DNA of 64,000 nt from Actinomycetota bacterium (GTDB lineage Bacteria; Actinomycetota; Thermoleophilia; Miltoncostaeales; Miltoncostaeaceae), in NCBI GenBank assembly GCA_016870155.1, contig VGCE01000008.1, positions 19,698 through 83,697 of the forward strand, read 5' to 3'. Under the pieces are notes generated by a model. The model was not told where the DNA came from. It made no database searches and worked only from the letters and a program-made list of their open reading frames with translations. Positions 46,207 to 54,982 of this stretch are shown here, one piece after another. Position 1 is the first letter of the stretch, and the number at the start of each line of letters is the position of its first letter. The position numbers and the translations under genes are program-made.

Positions 46207-47225
46207 CGGGCGGCGGAGCGCCCGGGTCGCATGGTGGCCCGCGCGGCGGGCCGCGGCGGCGCCTGGTGGCGCTCGCGGGCGCGGTCGTCGTGGCCGTGCC
46301 GCTGCTCTCGGGCTGCAGCGCGCGCCTCTCGCAGTTCGTCGACGTCGGGCCCGAGGGCGGCGGCACGCTGTCGCTCGAGCTGCGGCTCGATCCGGCTGCC
46401 CAGCAGGCCATCGACCTGCCACGCCAGGTGCAGGAGGGCACGTTCGAGAGGTTCCTCGACGTGCGCAACGAGCGCTGGCGGGCACCGGGCGACGGCGCAC
46501 TGGCGTTCCAGCAGCGCACCGAGGCCAGCGGCACCGTGGTGCTGCGCTCGGTGCGTAGCCTCAAGGCGGGCACCTCGCAGTTGGACGACCTGAAGAGCGC
46601 GCTCGGCGTGTTGCGCCCGCTGCAGCCGATCCTCGCGGCCACGGGGCGCTACTGGGCGGCGCCCAACCCCGGCAAGGTCTCAACGCAGGACCAGGGCGGC
46701 GACTCGCCCGCCACCGGCACGGCGCCCGGGGGCGCTGCCCAGGCCGGCATCACCGGGCTTCCCGCCCGCGCGCCCCTGCAGACGCTGCTCGTGGATGAGT
46801 TCACCCCGCAGGGCAAGGATCGCGGCCGAAGCGTGTTCGCCACCTTCTCGATCGCCTCGCGTGGCGGAGTGAGCGATGTGCTCAACCCGCCCTGCAACGG
46901 GGACAGCAGGCGGCTGGACTTCACCCGCGCCGACCGAACCCTGCAGGGCGGGTTGCAGTTCGCCTACACGTGGGCGATGCCGTCGCGCATCTCCCTCTAC
47001 TCCACGGGCGGCCGGCTCGCGGGCGATCGCTACGTGGCCTCGTGGGCGATGCCCTACGGCCAGTGCCAGCGCATGGAGATCTCCTCCGCGGGATCCAAAG
47101 ATGGCCGGGTCGTGAATGGCATCATCCTGGGCGCGGCGGTGCTGTTCCTGGGGATCGTGTTCGCACTGCGTGCCGTGTCACGACGCAGCCGCATGCGCCG
47201 CCAGGGCAGTGGCGATGGTGCATGA
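46203..47225 (+). CDS. lipoprotein with C-terminal membrane helix, LppM/DUF3153-like
   Basis: 340 residues. Lipobox VAVPLLSGCSA, then a beta-rich domain beginning LSQFVDVGPEGGGTLSLELRL that resembles LppM-type lipoproteins, and a C-terminal helix IILGAAVLFLGIVFAL with an Arg-rich tail. It would be held to the membrane at both ends. Coupled to the ccm genes by overlap, so a cytochrome c or envelope role is possible. The family call is tentative. Confidence 0.6.
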   Translation: MTGGGAPGSHGGPRGGPRRRLVALAGAVVVAVPLLSGCSARLSQFVDVGPEGGGTLSLELRLDPAAQQAIDLPRQVQEGTFERFLDVRNERWRAPGDGALAFQQRTEASGTVVLRSVRSLKAGTSQLDDLKSALGVLRPLQPILAATGRYWAAPNPGKVSTQDQGGDSPATGTAPGGAAQAGITGLPARAPLQTLLVDEFTPQGKDRGRSVFATFSIASRGGVSDVLNPPCNGDSRRLDFTRADRTLQGGLQFAYTWAMPSRISLYSTGGRLAGDRYVASWAMPYGQCQRMEISSAGSKDGRVVNGIILGAAVLFLGIVFALRAVSRRSRMRRQGSGDGA

Positions 47226-47312
47226 AAACCCCTGCACATAGAGGATAACTAAGCTGATTGCGCCCGCATCGTCGCAGCGGTGACGCCTCCTCGCTTGTCA
47301 TGCAACAAGTGG

Positions 47313-47341
47313 TTGCATTGTCCCTGTAAAGCTCATAAAAA
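47313..47341 (+). promoter_or_regulatory. candidate sigma-70-type promoter of the M23 peptidase leader
   Basis: TTGCAT (47313-47318), 17-nt spacer, TAAAAA (47336-47341) in an AT-rich patch unlike the surrounding DNA. It would start transcription about 47348 and give a leader of about 160 nt. Confidence 0.5.
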
Positions 47342-47347
47342 AGTAAA

Positions 47348-47510
47348 CCATGGGGAACGTTCGGGGTTGACTGCCCCGAAGCCCTCGCTAAGGTCATTTC
47401 CGGCCAATGACCTCCAAGGGGCGTGCTCGCTGGCCCGGTGCCGGAATCGGATACGTCCCTCAGCCACGGAACACCCCCGATCGCGGGGCCATGGCGGAAA
47501 GGGAGCCAGG
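47348..47510 (+). ncRNA. structured 5' leader, candidate riboswitch
   Basis: Consecutive perfect hairpins are visible: TTCGGGG/CCCCGAA (47360-47380), AGGTCATT/AATGACCT (47391-47413), CCGG/CCGG near 47434-47443, and CCCCG/CGGGG (47475-47488) just before AAAGGGAG. Blocks GGGGAACG and GGGGTTGACT resemble pieces of the ydaO (c-di-AMP) consensus, which often controls cell-wall hydrolases in actinobacteria, but the 3' core is not convincingly matched. Treat the class as unknown. Confidence 0.4.
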
Positions 47511-48431
47511 ATCATCGACCACACCGGCAGCACCCCGCGCGATCTCTCGCGGCCGTTTTGCAAAGCGGCTGGGATCATCGCTCTTCTCTCGTTGGGCCTG
47601 ATGGCCCCTGCGCTGGGCGCATCGCCCATGCCCGAGCAGCTGCCGGGCGGCGGACCGAGCGTGGCCCCCGAGGGGTCCGGCCTGCCGGGGCAGCCCGTGG
47701 CTCCCGCTCCTGCGCCCGTGCCTCCAGCAGCCCCGGCGGCTGCGCCGGCGACCCAGCCGGCCGTCGCCCTGCGCCCCGGCACGCGCGGTAGTGACGTCAA
47801 GGCGCTGCAGCGCAAGCTGCGCGTGCGCGGCATCAAGGTTCCCGTGGACGGCAACTACGGGGCGCGCACCCGCGCCGGGGTGCGGATGCTCCAGCGCAAG
47901 CTGAGGATGAAGGCCACGGGCGTGGCCGACGCCGCCCTGCTGGCCAAGCTCGGCCTGAAGATCCGGGCCGTGGCCAGCGATCCCGCCACGCCGTCTGCGC
48001 CCGCCGTGGCCCGGTACCTCAAGGTGTTCCCCGTGGTGGGCGAGTATTCCTACCGGGATGACTTCGGCGACCCGCGCGGCCAGGGCCCGCACCAGGGCAA
48101 TGACATCATTGGCACCGTGGGCATGCAGCTGGTCAGTTGCGTGGACGGCACGATCTTGCGCCTCACCCGCGCGGAGACCGGTCTCGGCGGCATCTGGATC
48201 TGGATCGTCGACGGCCAGGGAAACGAGTACTACTACGCGCACATGGCGTCGATCGCCCCCGAGCTCAAGGCCGGTGCGACGGTGGCCGCCGGCCAGTTCG
48301 TGGGCACCATGGGCATGACCGGTGACGCCCGCGGCACGATTCCTCACCTGCACTTCGAGATCCGCCCGAACGGCGGGGGGTCCATCAACCCCTTCACCGA
48401 GCTGCGCGCGGTCGACCCGAAGGCGAAGTAA
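47511..48431 (+). CDS. secreted M23 endopeptidase with peptidoglycan-binding domain
   Basis: 306 residues if it starts at ATC 47511, 5 nt after AAAGGGAG. The frame has no ATG, GTG or TTG between 47370 and the signal-peptide helix (AGIIALLSLGLMAPALGA). A Pro/Ala linker leads to a PG_binding_1 domain (RPGTRGSDVKALQRKLRVRG), then an M23 domain with GPHQGNDIIG (H...D), YYYAHM and GTIPHLHFEI (HxH): all zinc and catalytic residues present. Cuts peptidoglycan crosslinks. Alternative starts (TTG 47367, GTG 47280) would lie in the leader and have no ribosome site. Confidence 0.8.
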   Translation: MIDHTGSTPRDLSRPFCKAAGIIALLSLGLMAPALGASPMPEQLPGGGPSVAPEGSGLPGQPVAPAPAPVPPAAPAAAPATQPAVALRPGTRGSDVKALQRKLRVRGIKVPVDGNYGARTRAGVRMLQRKLRMKATGVADAALLAKLGLKIRAVASDPATPSAPAVARYLKVFPVVGEYSYRDDFGDPRGQGPHQGNDIIGTVGMQLVSCVDGTILRLTRAETGLGGIWIWIVDGQGNEYYYAHMASIAPELKAGATVAAGQFVGTMGMTGDARGTIPHLHFEIRPNGGGSINPFTELRAVDPKAK

Positions 48432-48499
48432 CGAACTCGCAATGCCGCGGGGCGCGCGCGCCGTAGGACTGCGCACCCTGCCGTCGAATCCGCATCCCC

Positions 48500-49702
48500 G
48501 TGAGGCGGATTCCCACACATACGGCTGCTCTCGCCCTGCTCGCCGCCGGCGCGGTGTGGCTGCCCGGCGCCCTCAGCGGCACCGGCATCACCGAGCGCAA
48601 GCAGGCTGTGGACCAGCGGCTCTACAGCGCCGAGGCGCGCCTGATGGCGGTCATCAACCGGCAGGCGGTGCTCACGTCGGACCTCGCCATCGTCAGCGGG
48701 CGGCTTCGCGACGTCAACCGCCGGCTCGAACCGCTGGCAGCGCGGCGCGATGCCGCGGTGGCGGCGCACCGCATGGCGCGCGGCACGCTCACGCAGGTGA
48801 ATCGCGACTTGGCGTTCCAGCAGCGCCAGCTGCAGCTGGCCACGGGCCGCCTGGCGCTGCAGCGCCAGGCGCTGGTGGAGCGCATCCGCGAGATCTACCG
48901 CAACGAGGATGACGACCCGCTGCTGGGCCTGCTGCAGGGCGGCAGCCTTGCCGAGCTGGCGGGGGCGACCACGGGCATCGAGCGCGTCACCGACCGCGAC
49001 CGCGACATGATCTCGGCGGTGTCGCGCTACCGCACCCTCACGCGATCCACCGCCGCGCGCATCGCCGTGCTGCAGGACCGCGCCGCGGTGGCCGAGGATC
49101 GCGCGGCCGAGCGTGCGAGCGCCGCGAAGACCGCGGCACACGACCTGGACGTGGAGCAGCGGGTGCTGCGTCGCACCAAGCGCGTGCGCGCCCGCATGCT
49201 GGCCACCATCAAGGTGGACCGCGACCACATCGAGGACGACACCGATGAGCTGCGCGAGCAGTCGTTCGCGCTGGCAAGGCGCATCGCCAAGATCCAGGGC
49301 GTGCCGTATGCGGAGCCCTCGGACATCACGCCCTCGGCCGCCGGCTTCACCTGGCCCACGTCGGGCCAGATCACATCCGGCTTCGGCCCGCGCTGGGGCC
49401 GCATGCATCAGGGGCTCGACATCGCGGCGCCCACGGGCCGCCCTATCACCGCCGCGAAGTCGGGCAAGGTCATCGTCGCGGGCCCGTCGGGCGGCTATGG
49501 CAACCTCGTGGTGGTGGACCACGGCGGCGGCCTGTCCACCGCCTACGCCCATCAGAGCCGCATCGCCGTGGGCGTGGGCGACCCCGTCACCCAGGGCGGG
49601 CTCATCGGGTACGTGGGAAGCACGGGTCACTCCACCGGGCCGCACCTGCACTTCGAGGTACGGGTGAACGGCGCGGCGCAGAACCCGCTCCCCTACCTCT
49701 AG
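48500..49702 (+). CDS. EnvC-like coiled-coil M23 peptidase
   Basis: 400 residues, GTG start with signal peptide (TAALALLAAGAVWLPGALS). Residues about 35-265 form long coiled coils (NRRLEPLAARRDAAVAAHR, RQALVERIREIYRNEDDD), then an intact LytM domain: GRMHQGLDIAAPTGRPI, STAYAHQS and TGPHLHFEVRVNG. This is the layout of FtsEX-activated division hydrolases or their activators. Here the zinc ligands are intact, so it should be an enzyme itself. Confidence 0.85.
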   Translation: MRRIPTHTAALALLAAGAVWLPGALSGTGITERKQAVDQRLYSAEARLMAVINRQAVLTSDLAIVSGRLRDVNRRLEPLAARRDAAVAAHRMARGTLTQVNRDLAFQQRQLQLATGRLALQRQALVERIREIYRNEDDDPLLGLLQGGSLAELAGATTGIERVTDRDRDMISAVSRYRTLTRSTAARIAVLQDRAAVAEDRAAERASAAKTAAHDLDVEQRVLRRTKRVRARMLATIKVDRDHIEDDTDELREQSFALARRIAKIQGVPYAEPSDITPSAAGFTWPTSGQITSGFGPRWGRMHQGLDIAAPTGRPITAAKSGKVIVAGPSGGYGNLVVVDHGGGLSTAYAHQSRIAVGVGDPVTQGGLIGYVGSTGHSTGPHLHFEVRVNGAAQNPLPYL

Positions 49703-49774
49703 GGCGCCGTCCCGGTGGCGGGGCGCGGTCTACACTCCGGCCGTTCGCCGACACGACACTAAGGACGCCGCGCG

Positions 49775-51037
49775 TTGTCCCAGATGCAGCCCGCTCCGCA
49801 GACCGCCCAGTATCTCGCCCAGCCGCACGAGGTGCACCGCGTGGTGCTCCTCTACTCGGGCGGCCTTGACACCTCGGTGATGCTCAAGTGGATCCAGGAC
49901 GAGTACGACGCCGAGGTGGTGGCGCTGTGCATCAATCTGGGCCAGCCCGAGGACGACTTCACCCAGATCCTCGCGAAGGCCGTGGACCTCGGGGCGATGG
50001 AGAGCCTGGTCATCGACGCCCGCGAGGAGTTCGCGCGCGACTACGTGGCGCCGGCCATCAAGGCCAACGCCCGCTACCAGGGCGGCTACCCGCTGTTCAC
50101 GTCGCTGGGGCGCCCGCTCATCGCCAAGCTCGCCGTGCAGGAGGCCCGCCGCCACGACTGCGACACCATCGCGCACGGCTGCACCGGCAAGGGCAACGAC
50201 CAGGTGCGCATCGAGGCCACCATCGCCACGCTGGCGCCGGAGCTCAAGATCATCGCGCCGGTGCGCGAGTGGCAGATGGGGCGCGACGAGGAGATCGCTT
50301 ACGCGCAGCAGCATGGCATCCCGGTGTCGTCCAGCATCGAGCGCCCGTACTCGATCGACGACAACCTCTGGGGCCGCTCGAGCGAGGGCGGCATCATCGA
50401 GGACCTCACCCAGGCGATCCCCGACGACATCTTCCAGCTGGTCACCCCGCCCACGAAGGCACCTGACGTGCCCGAGGACATCACCATCTCGTTCCGCGAA
50501 GGACTTCCCGTGAGCCTGAACGAGGTGGAGATGCCGCTTCACGAGATCATCCCCGCCATCGCCGTGCATGCCTGCCGCAACGGCGTGGGGATCATGGACC
50601 ACATCGAGGACCGCGTGGTGGGCCTGAAGGTGCGCGACGTCTACGAGGTGCCGGCGGCCACGGTGATCCTGGAGGCCCACAGGGAGCTCGAGAAGCTCGT
50701 ATGCACCGGGCGCCAGAACGCCCTGAAGCCCAACCTCGACCTGCTCTGGGCGCAGCTGGCCTACGAAGGCCTGTGGTACGAGCCGCTCATGAAGGACCTC
50801 AACGCGTTCATGGACCACGTGAACCGCAAGGTGGAGGGCACCGTGACCGTGCGCCTCTACAAGGGCTCCGCAACGGTCATCACGCGCGACTCCCCGCTCG
50901 CGCTCTATGACCGCACCCTGGCCACCTTCGACGCCGACCCGAGCTTCTCGCAGAACGCCTCGCCGGGCTTCATCGAGCTCTTCAGCCTGCAGAGCCGGAT
51001 GGCCCACCAGATCGAAGACGCGCGCGACCTGGGTTGA
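49775..51037 (+). CDS. argG: argininosuccinate synthase
   Basis: 420 residues, from TTG 49775 with AAGGA 11 nt upstream (ATG 49784 is an alternative). ATP-binding VVLLYSGGLDTSVMLKWI, GCTGKGNDQVR, EWQMGRDEEIAYA, SIDDNLWGRSSEGG. Condenses citrulline and aspartate. Other arg genes are absent. A large palindrome begins on the base after its stop. Confidence 0.96.
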   Translation: MSQMQPAPQTAQYLAQPHEVHRVVLLYSGGLDTSVMLKWIQDEYDAEVVALCINLGQPEDDFTQILAKAVDLGAMESLVIDAREEFARDYVAPAIKANARYQGGYPLFTSLGRPLIAKLAVQEARRHDCDTIAHGCTGKGNDQVRIEATIATLAPELKIIAPVREWQMGRDEEIAYAQQHGIPVSSSIERPYSIDDNLWGRSSEGGIIEDLTQAIPDDIFQLVTPPTKAPDVPEDITISFREGLPVSLNEVEMPLHEIIPAIAVHACRNGVGIMDHIEDRVVGLKVRDVYEVPAATVILEAHRELEKLVCTGRQNALKPNLDLLWAQLAYEGLWYEPLMKDLNAFMDHVNRKVEGTVTVRLYKGSATVITRDSPLALYDRTLATFDADPSFSQNASPGFIELFSLQSRMAHQIEDARDLG

Positions 51038-51106
51038 CCCCGGTGTCAGGCACTTAACCGAGCGGCGCGCCTGCCGCGCTCCTCGGTTAAGTGCCTGACA
51101 CCGGGG
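51038..51106. repeat. REPIN-like palindrome, 25-bp perfect arms
   Basis: Arms 51038-51062 and 51082-51106 are perfect reverse complements (25 of 25) around a 19-nt GC-rich centre that can itself partly pair. The core GGTGTCAGGCACTTAACC resembles REP-type palindromes mobilised by RAYT transposases. It lies directly after argG and can act as its terminator. I see no second copy in the window. Confidence 0.65.
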
Positions 51107-51141
51107 TCGGGTCGTCGGGCAGGACGGGTAGGTTTCGCGGG

Positions 51142-54100
51142 GTGAGCGGCCGCACACCATTCGCGCACCTGCACGTGCACTCCGACTACTCGATCCTCGA
51201 CGGCGCGTGCAAGATCCCGCGGCTGCTCGACAGGGTGGAGGAGCTCGGGCAGAGCGCCGTGGCGCTCACCGACCACGGGGTGATGAGCGGTGCGGTTGAG
51301 CTCTATCGCGAGGCCAGCAAGCGGGGCATCACGCCCATCGTGGGCCTCGAGGCCTACGTGGTGCCCGACCACCGCGAGCGCCCCGGGCGCGAGCGGCGCA
51401 ACCACCTCACCCTGCTGGCCGAGAGCACCCAGGGCTACTACAACCTCATCCGGCTCTGCTCGGCGGGGTACCTCCACGGCTACCACCGCCGACCGCGCAT
51501 CGACCACGGGCTCATGAGCCGTTATGCCGACGGGATCATCGTGCTGTCGGGATGCCTGTCGGGGACCATCTGCTCGCGCCTGGCCGATGAGGACCTCACC
51601 GGAGCCCGCGAGGAGCTTGACACGCTCTGCCAGATCTTCGGGCCCGAAGACGTGTACCTCGAGCTCCAGGACTCAGGGATAGCGAGCCAGAAGCGCATCA
51701 ACCAGCACCTGGGCACCCTCGCGAAGGAGACCGGCCGCACGCTGGTGGCCACGGGCGACGTGCACTACGTCTGCCACCAGGACGCCGAGAGCCACGAGGC
51801 CCTGCTGGCCATCCAGACCCGTGACGTGCTGTCGAACCCCAACCGCTTCAAGTTCGAAACGCAGGAGTTCTTCATCAAGAGCGCGGACGAGATGCTGCAG
51901 GCGCTGCCCGACTTCCCCGACTCGATCCCGGCCACCATCGAGGTGGCCGACCGCTGCTCCGGGCTCGACCTGCCGCTCGGCGACATCAAGCTCCCGGTGT
52001 TCCCGGTGCCCACGGGCGAGACCGACGACGCCTACCTCGAGCACCTGTGCCGCGAGGGCCTCGACCGCCGCTACGGGGCGGGCCTGTGGCCGGCCGAGGC
52101 CGAGGAACGCCTGCGGTTCGAGCTCAGCACCATCGAGGAGATGGGCTTCTCCTCGTACTTCCTCATCGTGTGGGACTACATCAAGTGGGCGCGCGACAAC
52201 GGCGTGGCCGTGGGTCCGGGTCGCGGGTCGGCCGCCGGGTCGCTGGTGGCGTTCTCGCTGCGCATCACCGACCTCGACCCGCTTGAGCACGGCCTGCTGT
52301 TCGAGCGCTTCCTCAACCCGGGCCGCAAGTCGATGCCCGACATCGACACCGACTTCTCGGTGGGCGGGCGCGACCGCGTGGTGGCGTACGTCACCGAGAA
52401 GTACGGCGGCGACGCCGTGGCGCGCATCGGCACCTTCGGCAAGCTGCTCGCACGCGCCGTGGTGCGCGACGCCGGCCGCGTGCTGGGGTTCTCGTACGGG
52501 CAGGTGGACCGCATCGCCAAGCTCGTGCCCGAGAAGCTGGGAATCAAGCTCGATGAGGCCGCCGCCCCCGGTACCGAGCTGGCGGCGCTGATGGAAGCCG
52601 ACGAGGGCGCCAAGCGCCTCGTGGAGGTCGCCCGTCCGCTCGAGGGGCTCGTGCGCAACGAGGGCGTGCACGCCGCGGGGGTGGTGATCGCCCCCGGGGC
52701 GATCACCGACTACCTGCCGGTGCGCGTCGACGACCAGGGCGCGGTGGTCACGCAGGTGCCCGACCACGACGTCGAGGGGCTCGGCCTGCTCAAGATGGAC
52801 TTCCTCGGCCTGCGCAACCTGGACGTCATCCAGGACGCCCTGCGACTGGTGCGGGCCACTACCGGGGACGAGCTCGACATCGAAGCCGTCCCCATGGACG
52901 ACGCCCCCACCTACCGCATGCTGGCCAAGGGCGACGCCCTGGGCGTGTTCCAGTTCGAGTCGTCCGGCATGCGCGACGCCCTGCGCGAGGTGCAGCCCAC
53001 TGAGTTCGCCGACCTCGTGGCGCTCGTGGCCCTCTACCGGCCGGGCCCCATGGCGTTCATCTCCGTGTACGCGAAGAACAAGCGCGACCCCAGCCGGGTG
53101 CGCTTCGCCGACCCACGCCTCGAGCCGATCACCGGCCCCACATATTCCGTTGCTGTTTACCAGGAACAGCTCATGCAGATCTCCCGCGCGCTCGCGGGGT
53201 TCCCGCCTGCCCGAGCGGACGACCTGCGCAAGGCCGTGGGCAAGAAGGACAAGGAGCTCATGGCGTCGCTGCGCGATGAGTTCGTGCAGGGGTGCCTCGA
53301 CTCCGGCACCGACGCCCAGGTGGCCGACGATCTGTGGGGGCTCTGCGAGGCGGCCGGCGATTACTCGTTCAACAAGTCGCACGCTGCCTGCTATGCGCTG
53401 GTCGCGTATCGCACGGCCTACCTCAAGGCCAACCACCCGGCCGAGTACATGGCCGCGGTGCTGACCTCGGTGATGGACACCAAGGACCGCGTGCCCTTCT
53501 ATGTCTCAGCCTGCTCGGACATGGGCATCGAGGTGCTGCCGCCGGACGTCAACCGTTCGGAGTCGGGCTTCGCGGTGACTGGCGAGAAGGAGATCCGCTT
53601 CGGCCTCACGGCCGTGAAGGGCGTGGGCGAGAACGCCGTGCACGCGCTCATCGAGGAGCGCGCATCGGGCGGGCCCTACACGTCGATCTGGGACTTCTGC
53701 CGGCGCATGGATCCCGCGCAGCTCAACAAGCGCGCGCTCGAGAGCCTCATCCGCGGCGGCGCGCTCGACTGCACCGGCGCCACCCGCGCGGGCATGCTGG
53801 ATTCCCTGCCCGCCGCCATGGCGCAGGCCGTCAAGCGCCGCACCGACCAGGCGGCGGGGCAGGAGTCGCTGTTCGGGCTGCTCGAGGACGCCGCCGGTGG
53901 GTCGCTGGATGCCGACCCGCCCATCACGACGCCCGAGATGGACAAGGACGAGCTGCTGGCAGGCGAGAAGGAGGCCATCGGCCTCTTCGTGTCGAGCCAC
54001 CCGCTGGCCGACTGCCGCCGCCAGCTCAGGCGCCTGACGTCCATGACCCTCGGCGAGGTGGGCCAGTGCGCCGACGGGCAGGCGGTCACGCTGGGTGGCC

Positions 54101-54573
54101 TGGTGGGGGCGGTGAAGAACATCACCACAAAGCGCGGGGAGCCCATGGCGTTCGTGCGCCTCGACGACTTGGAGGGATCGATCGAGGTGGTGGTGGTGCC
54201 GCAGGTGCTCACCGCCGCGCGGGAGTTCCTGGCCGCCGACGCCCTGGTGCTCATCACTGGGCGCATCGACCAGAAGGGCGATGACGAGACCAAGCTCGTG
54301 GCGCAGGCGGCCGAGCCATTCGTGCCGGACCCGGCCGATGAGGAGGACCGCCTGCTGCTCGAAGTGGAGGCCGCGCGGTTCGCGAGTGCCGACATGGACA
54401 TGCTGAAGAAGCTCTTCACCGACCATCCCGGCGAGGCCTGCGTGATCGTGTCGCTTCGCACCCCCGAGGGCGAGAAGCGCATCCGCCTGGGCAACGAATA
54501 CCAGGTGGACCCCTCCGACCACGGCCTGCTGGCATCGCTCAAGAGCATGTTCGGGGAGCGCGCGGTGGCTTGA
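51142..54573 (+). CDS. dnaE: DNA polymerase III alpha subunit
   Basis: 1143 residues, GTG seven nt after TAGGTT. PHP domain (FAHLHVHSDYSILDG, LTDHGVMSG), polymerase palm aspartates in PDIDTDFSVGGRDRVV, GRGSAAGSLVAFSL, KMDFLGLRNLDVI, fingers KAVGKKDKELMASL and NKSHAACYALVAY, helix-hairpin-helix and OB fold (VTLGGLVGAVKNIT). The replicative polymerase. Confidence 0.97.
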   Translation: MSGRTPFAHLHVHSDYSILDGACKIPRLLDRVEELGQSAVALTDHGVMSGAVELYREASKRGITPIVGLEAYVVPDHRERPGRERRNHLTLLAESTQGYYNLIRLCSAGYLHGYHRRPRIDHGLMSRYADGIIVLSGCLSGTICSRLADEDLTGAREELDTLCQIFGPEDVYLELQDSGIASQKRINQHLGTLAKETGRTLVATGDVHYVCHQDAESHEALLAIQTRDVLSNPNRFKFETQEFFIKSADEMLQALPDFPDSIPATIEVADRCSGLDLPLGDIKLPVFPVPTGETDDAYLEHLCREGLDRRYGAGLWPAEAEERLRFELSTIEEMGFSSYFLIVWDYIKWARDNGVAVGPGRGSAAGSLVAFSLRITDLDPLEHGLLFERFLNPGRKSMPDIDTDFSVGGRDRVVAYVTEKYGGDAVARIGTFGKLLARAVVRDAGRVLGFSYGQVDRIAKLVPEKLGIKLDEAAAPGTELAALMEADEGAKRLVEVARPLEGLVRNEGVHAAGVVIAPGAITDYLPVRVDDQGAVVTQVPDHDVEGLGLLKMDFLGLRNLDVIQDALRLVRATTGDELDIEAVPMDDAPTYRMLAKGDALGVFQFESSGMRDALREVQPTEFADLVALVALYRPGPMAFISVYAKNKRDPSRVRFADPRLEPITGPTYSVAVYQEQLMQISRALAGFPPARADDLRKAVGKKDKELMASLRDEFVQGCLDSGTDAQVADDLWGLCEAAGDYSFNKSHAACYALVAYRTAYLKANHPAEYMAAVLTSVMDTKDRVPFYVSACSDMGIEVLPPDVNRSESGFAVTGEKEIRFGLTAVKGVGENAVHALIEERASGGPYTSIWDFCRRMDPAQLNKRALESLIRGGALDCTGATRAGMLDSLPAAMAQAVKRRTDQAAGQESLFGLLEDAAGGSLDADPPITTPEMDKDELLAGEKEAIGLFVSSHPLADCRRQLRRLTSMTLGEVGQCADGQAVTLGGLVGAVKNITTKRGEPMAFVRLDDLEGSIEVVVVPQVLTAAREFLAADALVLITGRIDQKGDDETKLVAQAAEPFVPDPADEEDRLLLEVEAARFASADMDMLKKLFTDHPGEACVIVSLRTPEGEKRIRLGNEYQVDPSDHGLLASLKSMFGERAVA

Positions 54574-54604
54574 TCGCCGCCCCTCGGCCCGCTTCACTGG
54601 TGGC

Positions 54605-54979
54605 GTGAGCCAACCGCCCCAGCACGGGTCGTGCCGTGCCTGTCCCGTGCGCTGCGAGCGCGTGGTGTATCCCGCGCACTGCGTGGCGACAGAATGCCCG
54701 CGCCTCTACGCGCACGAGCAGGACGGGGTGCGCTGGATCGGCTGCATCGACAAGGTGTACTCGGCCGAGGTGGACCTGGATCGCCTGCTCGAGCAGGACG
54801 CCCGGCACCACGGGTTCGGCGCGCTGCTGGCCGAGCGCGCGCCGCGCGCGGAGTGCAAGGCGGCCATCGACCGCACCTTCCCGCAGCGCGATGTCGGCGA
54901 GTGCACCCAGCCGGCGTTCCGCACGTCGTTCCCCGAGGCCCCCGAGGGCCGCGAGCCGCTTCGCACGCGCGGCGGCTGA
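54605..54979 (+). CDS. conserved Cys-rich protein, putative zinc binding
   Basis: 124 residues, GTG start 31 nt after dnaE. SCRACPVRCERVVYPAHC, ATECPRLY and WIGCIDKVYSAEVDL place six cysteines within the first 50 residues, suggesting one or two metal sites; HHGFGALLAER and a later CKAAIDRTF follow. I know of similar proteins in actinobacteria without a function. Convergent with the monooxygenase gene 3 nt away. Confidence 0.65.
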   Translation: MSQPPQHGSCRACPVRCERVVYPAHCVATECPRLYAHEQDGVRWIGCIDKVYSAEVDLDRLLEQDARHHGFGALLAERAPRAECKAAIDRTFPQRDVGECTQPAFRTSFPEAPEGREPLRTRGG

Positions 54980-54982
54980 GCG

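Noticed and set aside
47348..47510. Firm assignment as a ydaO c-di-AMP riboswitch
   Set aside because: Promoter, position and some blocks fit, but the conserved GUCAGCUAAC-type core is not clearly present, so only a structured leader is claimed.
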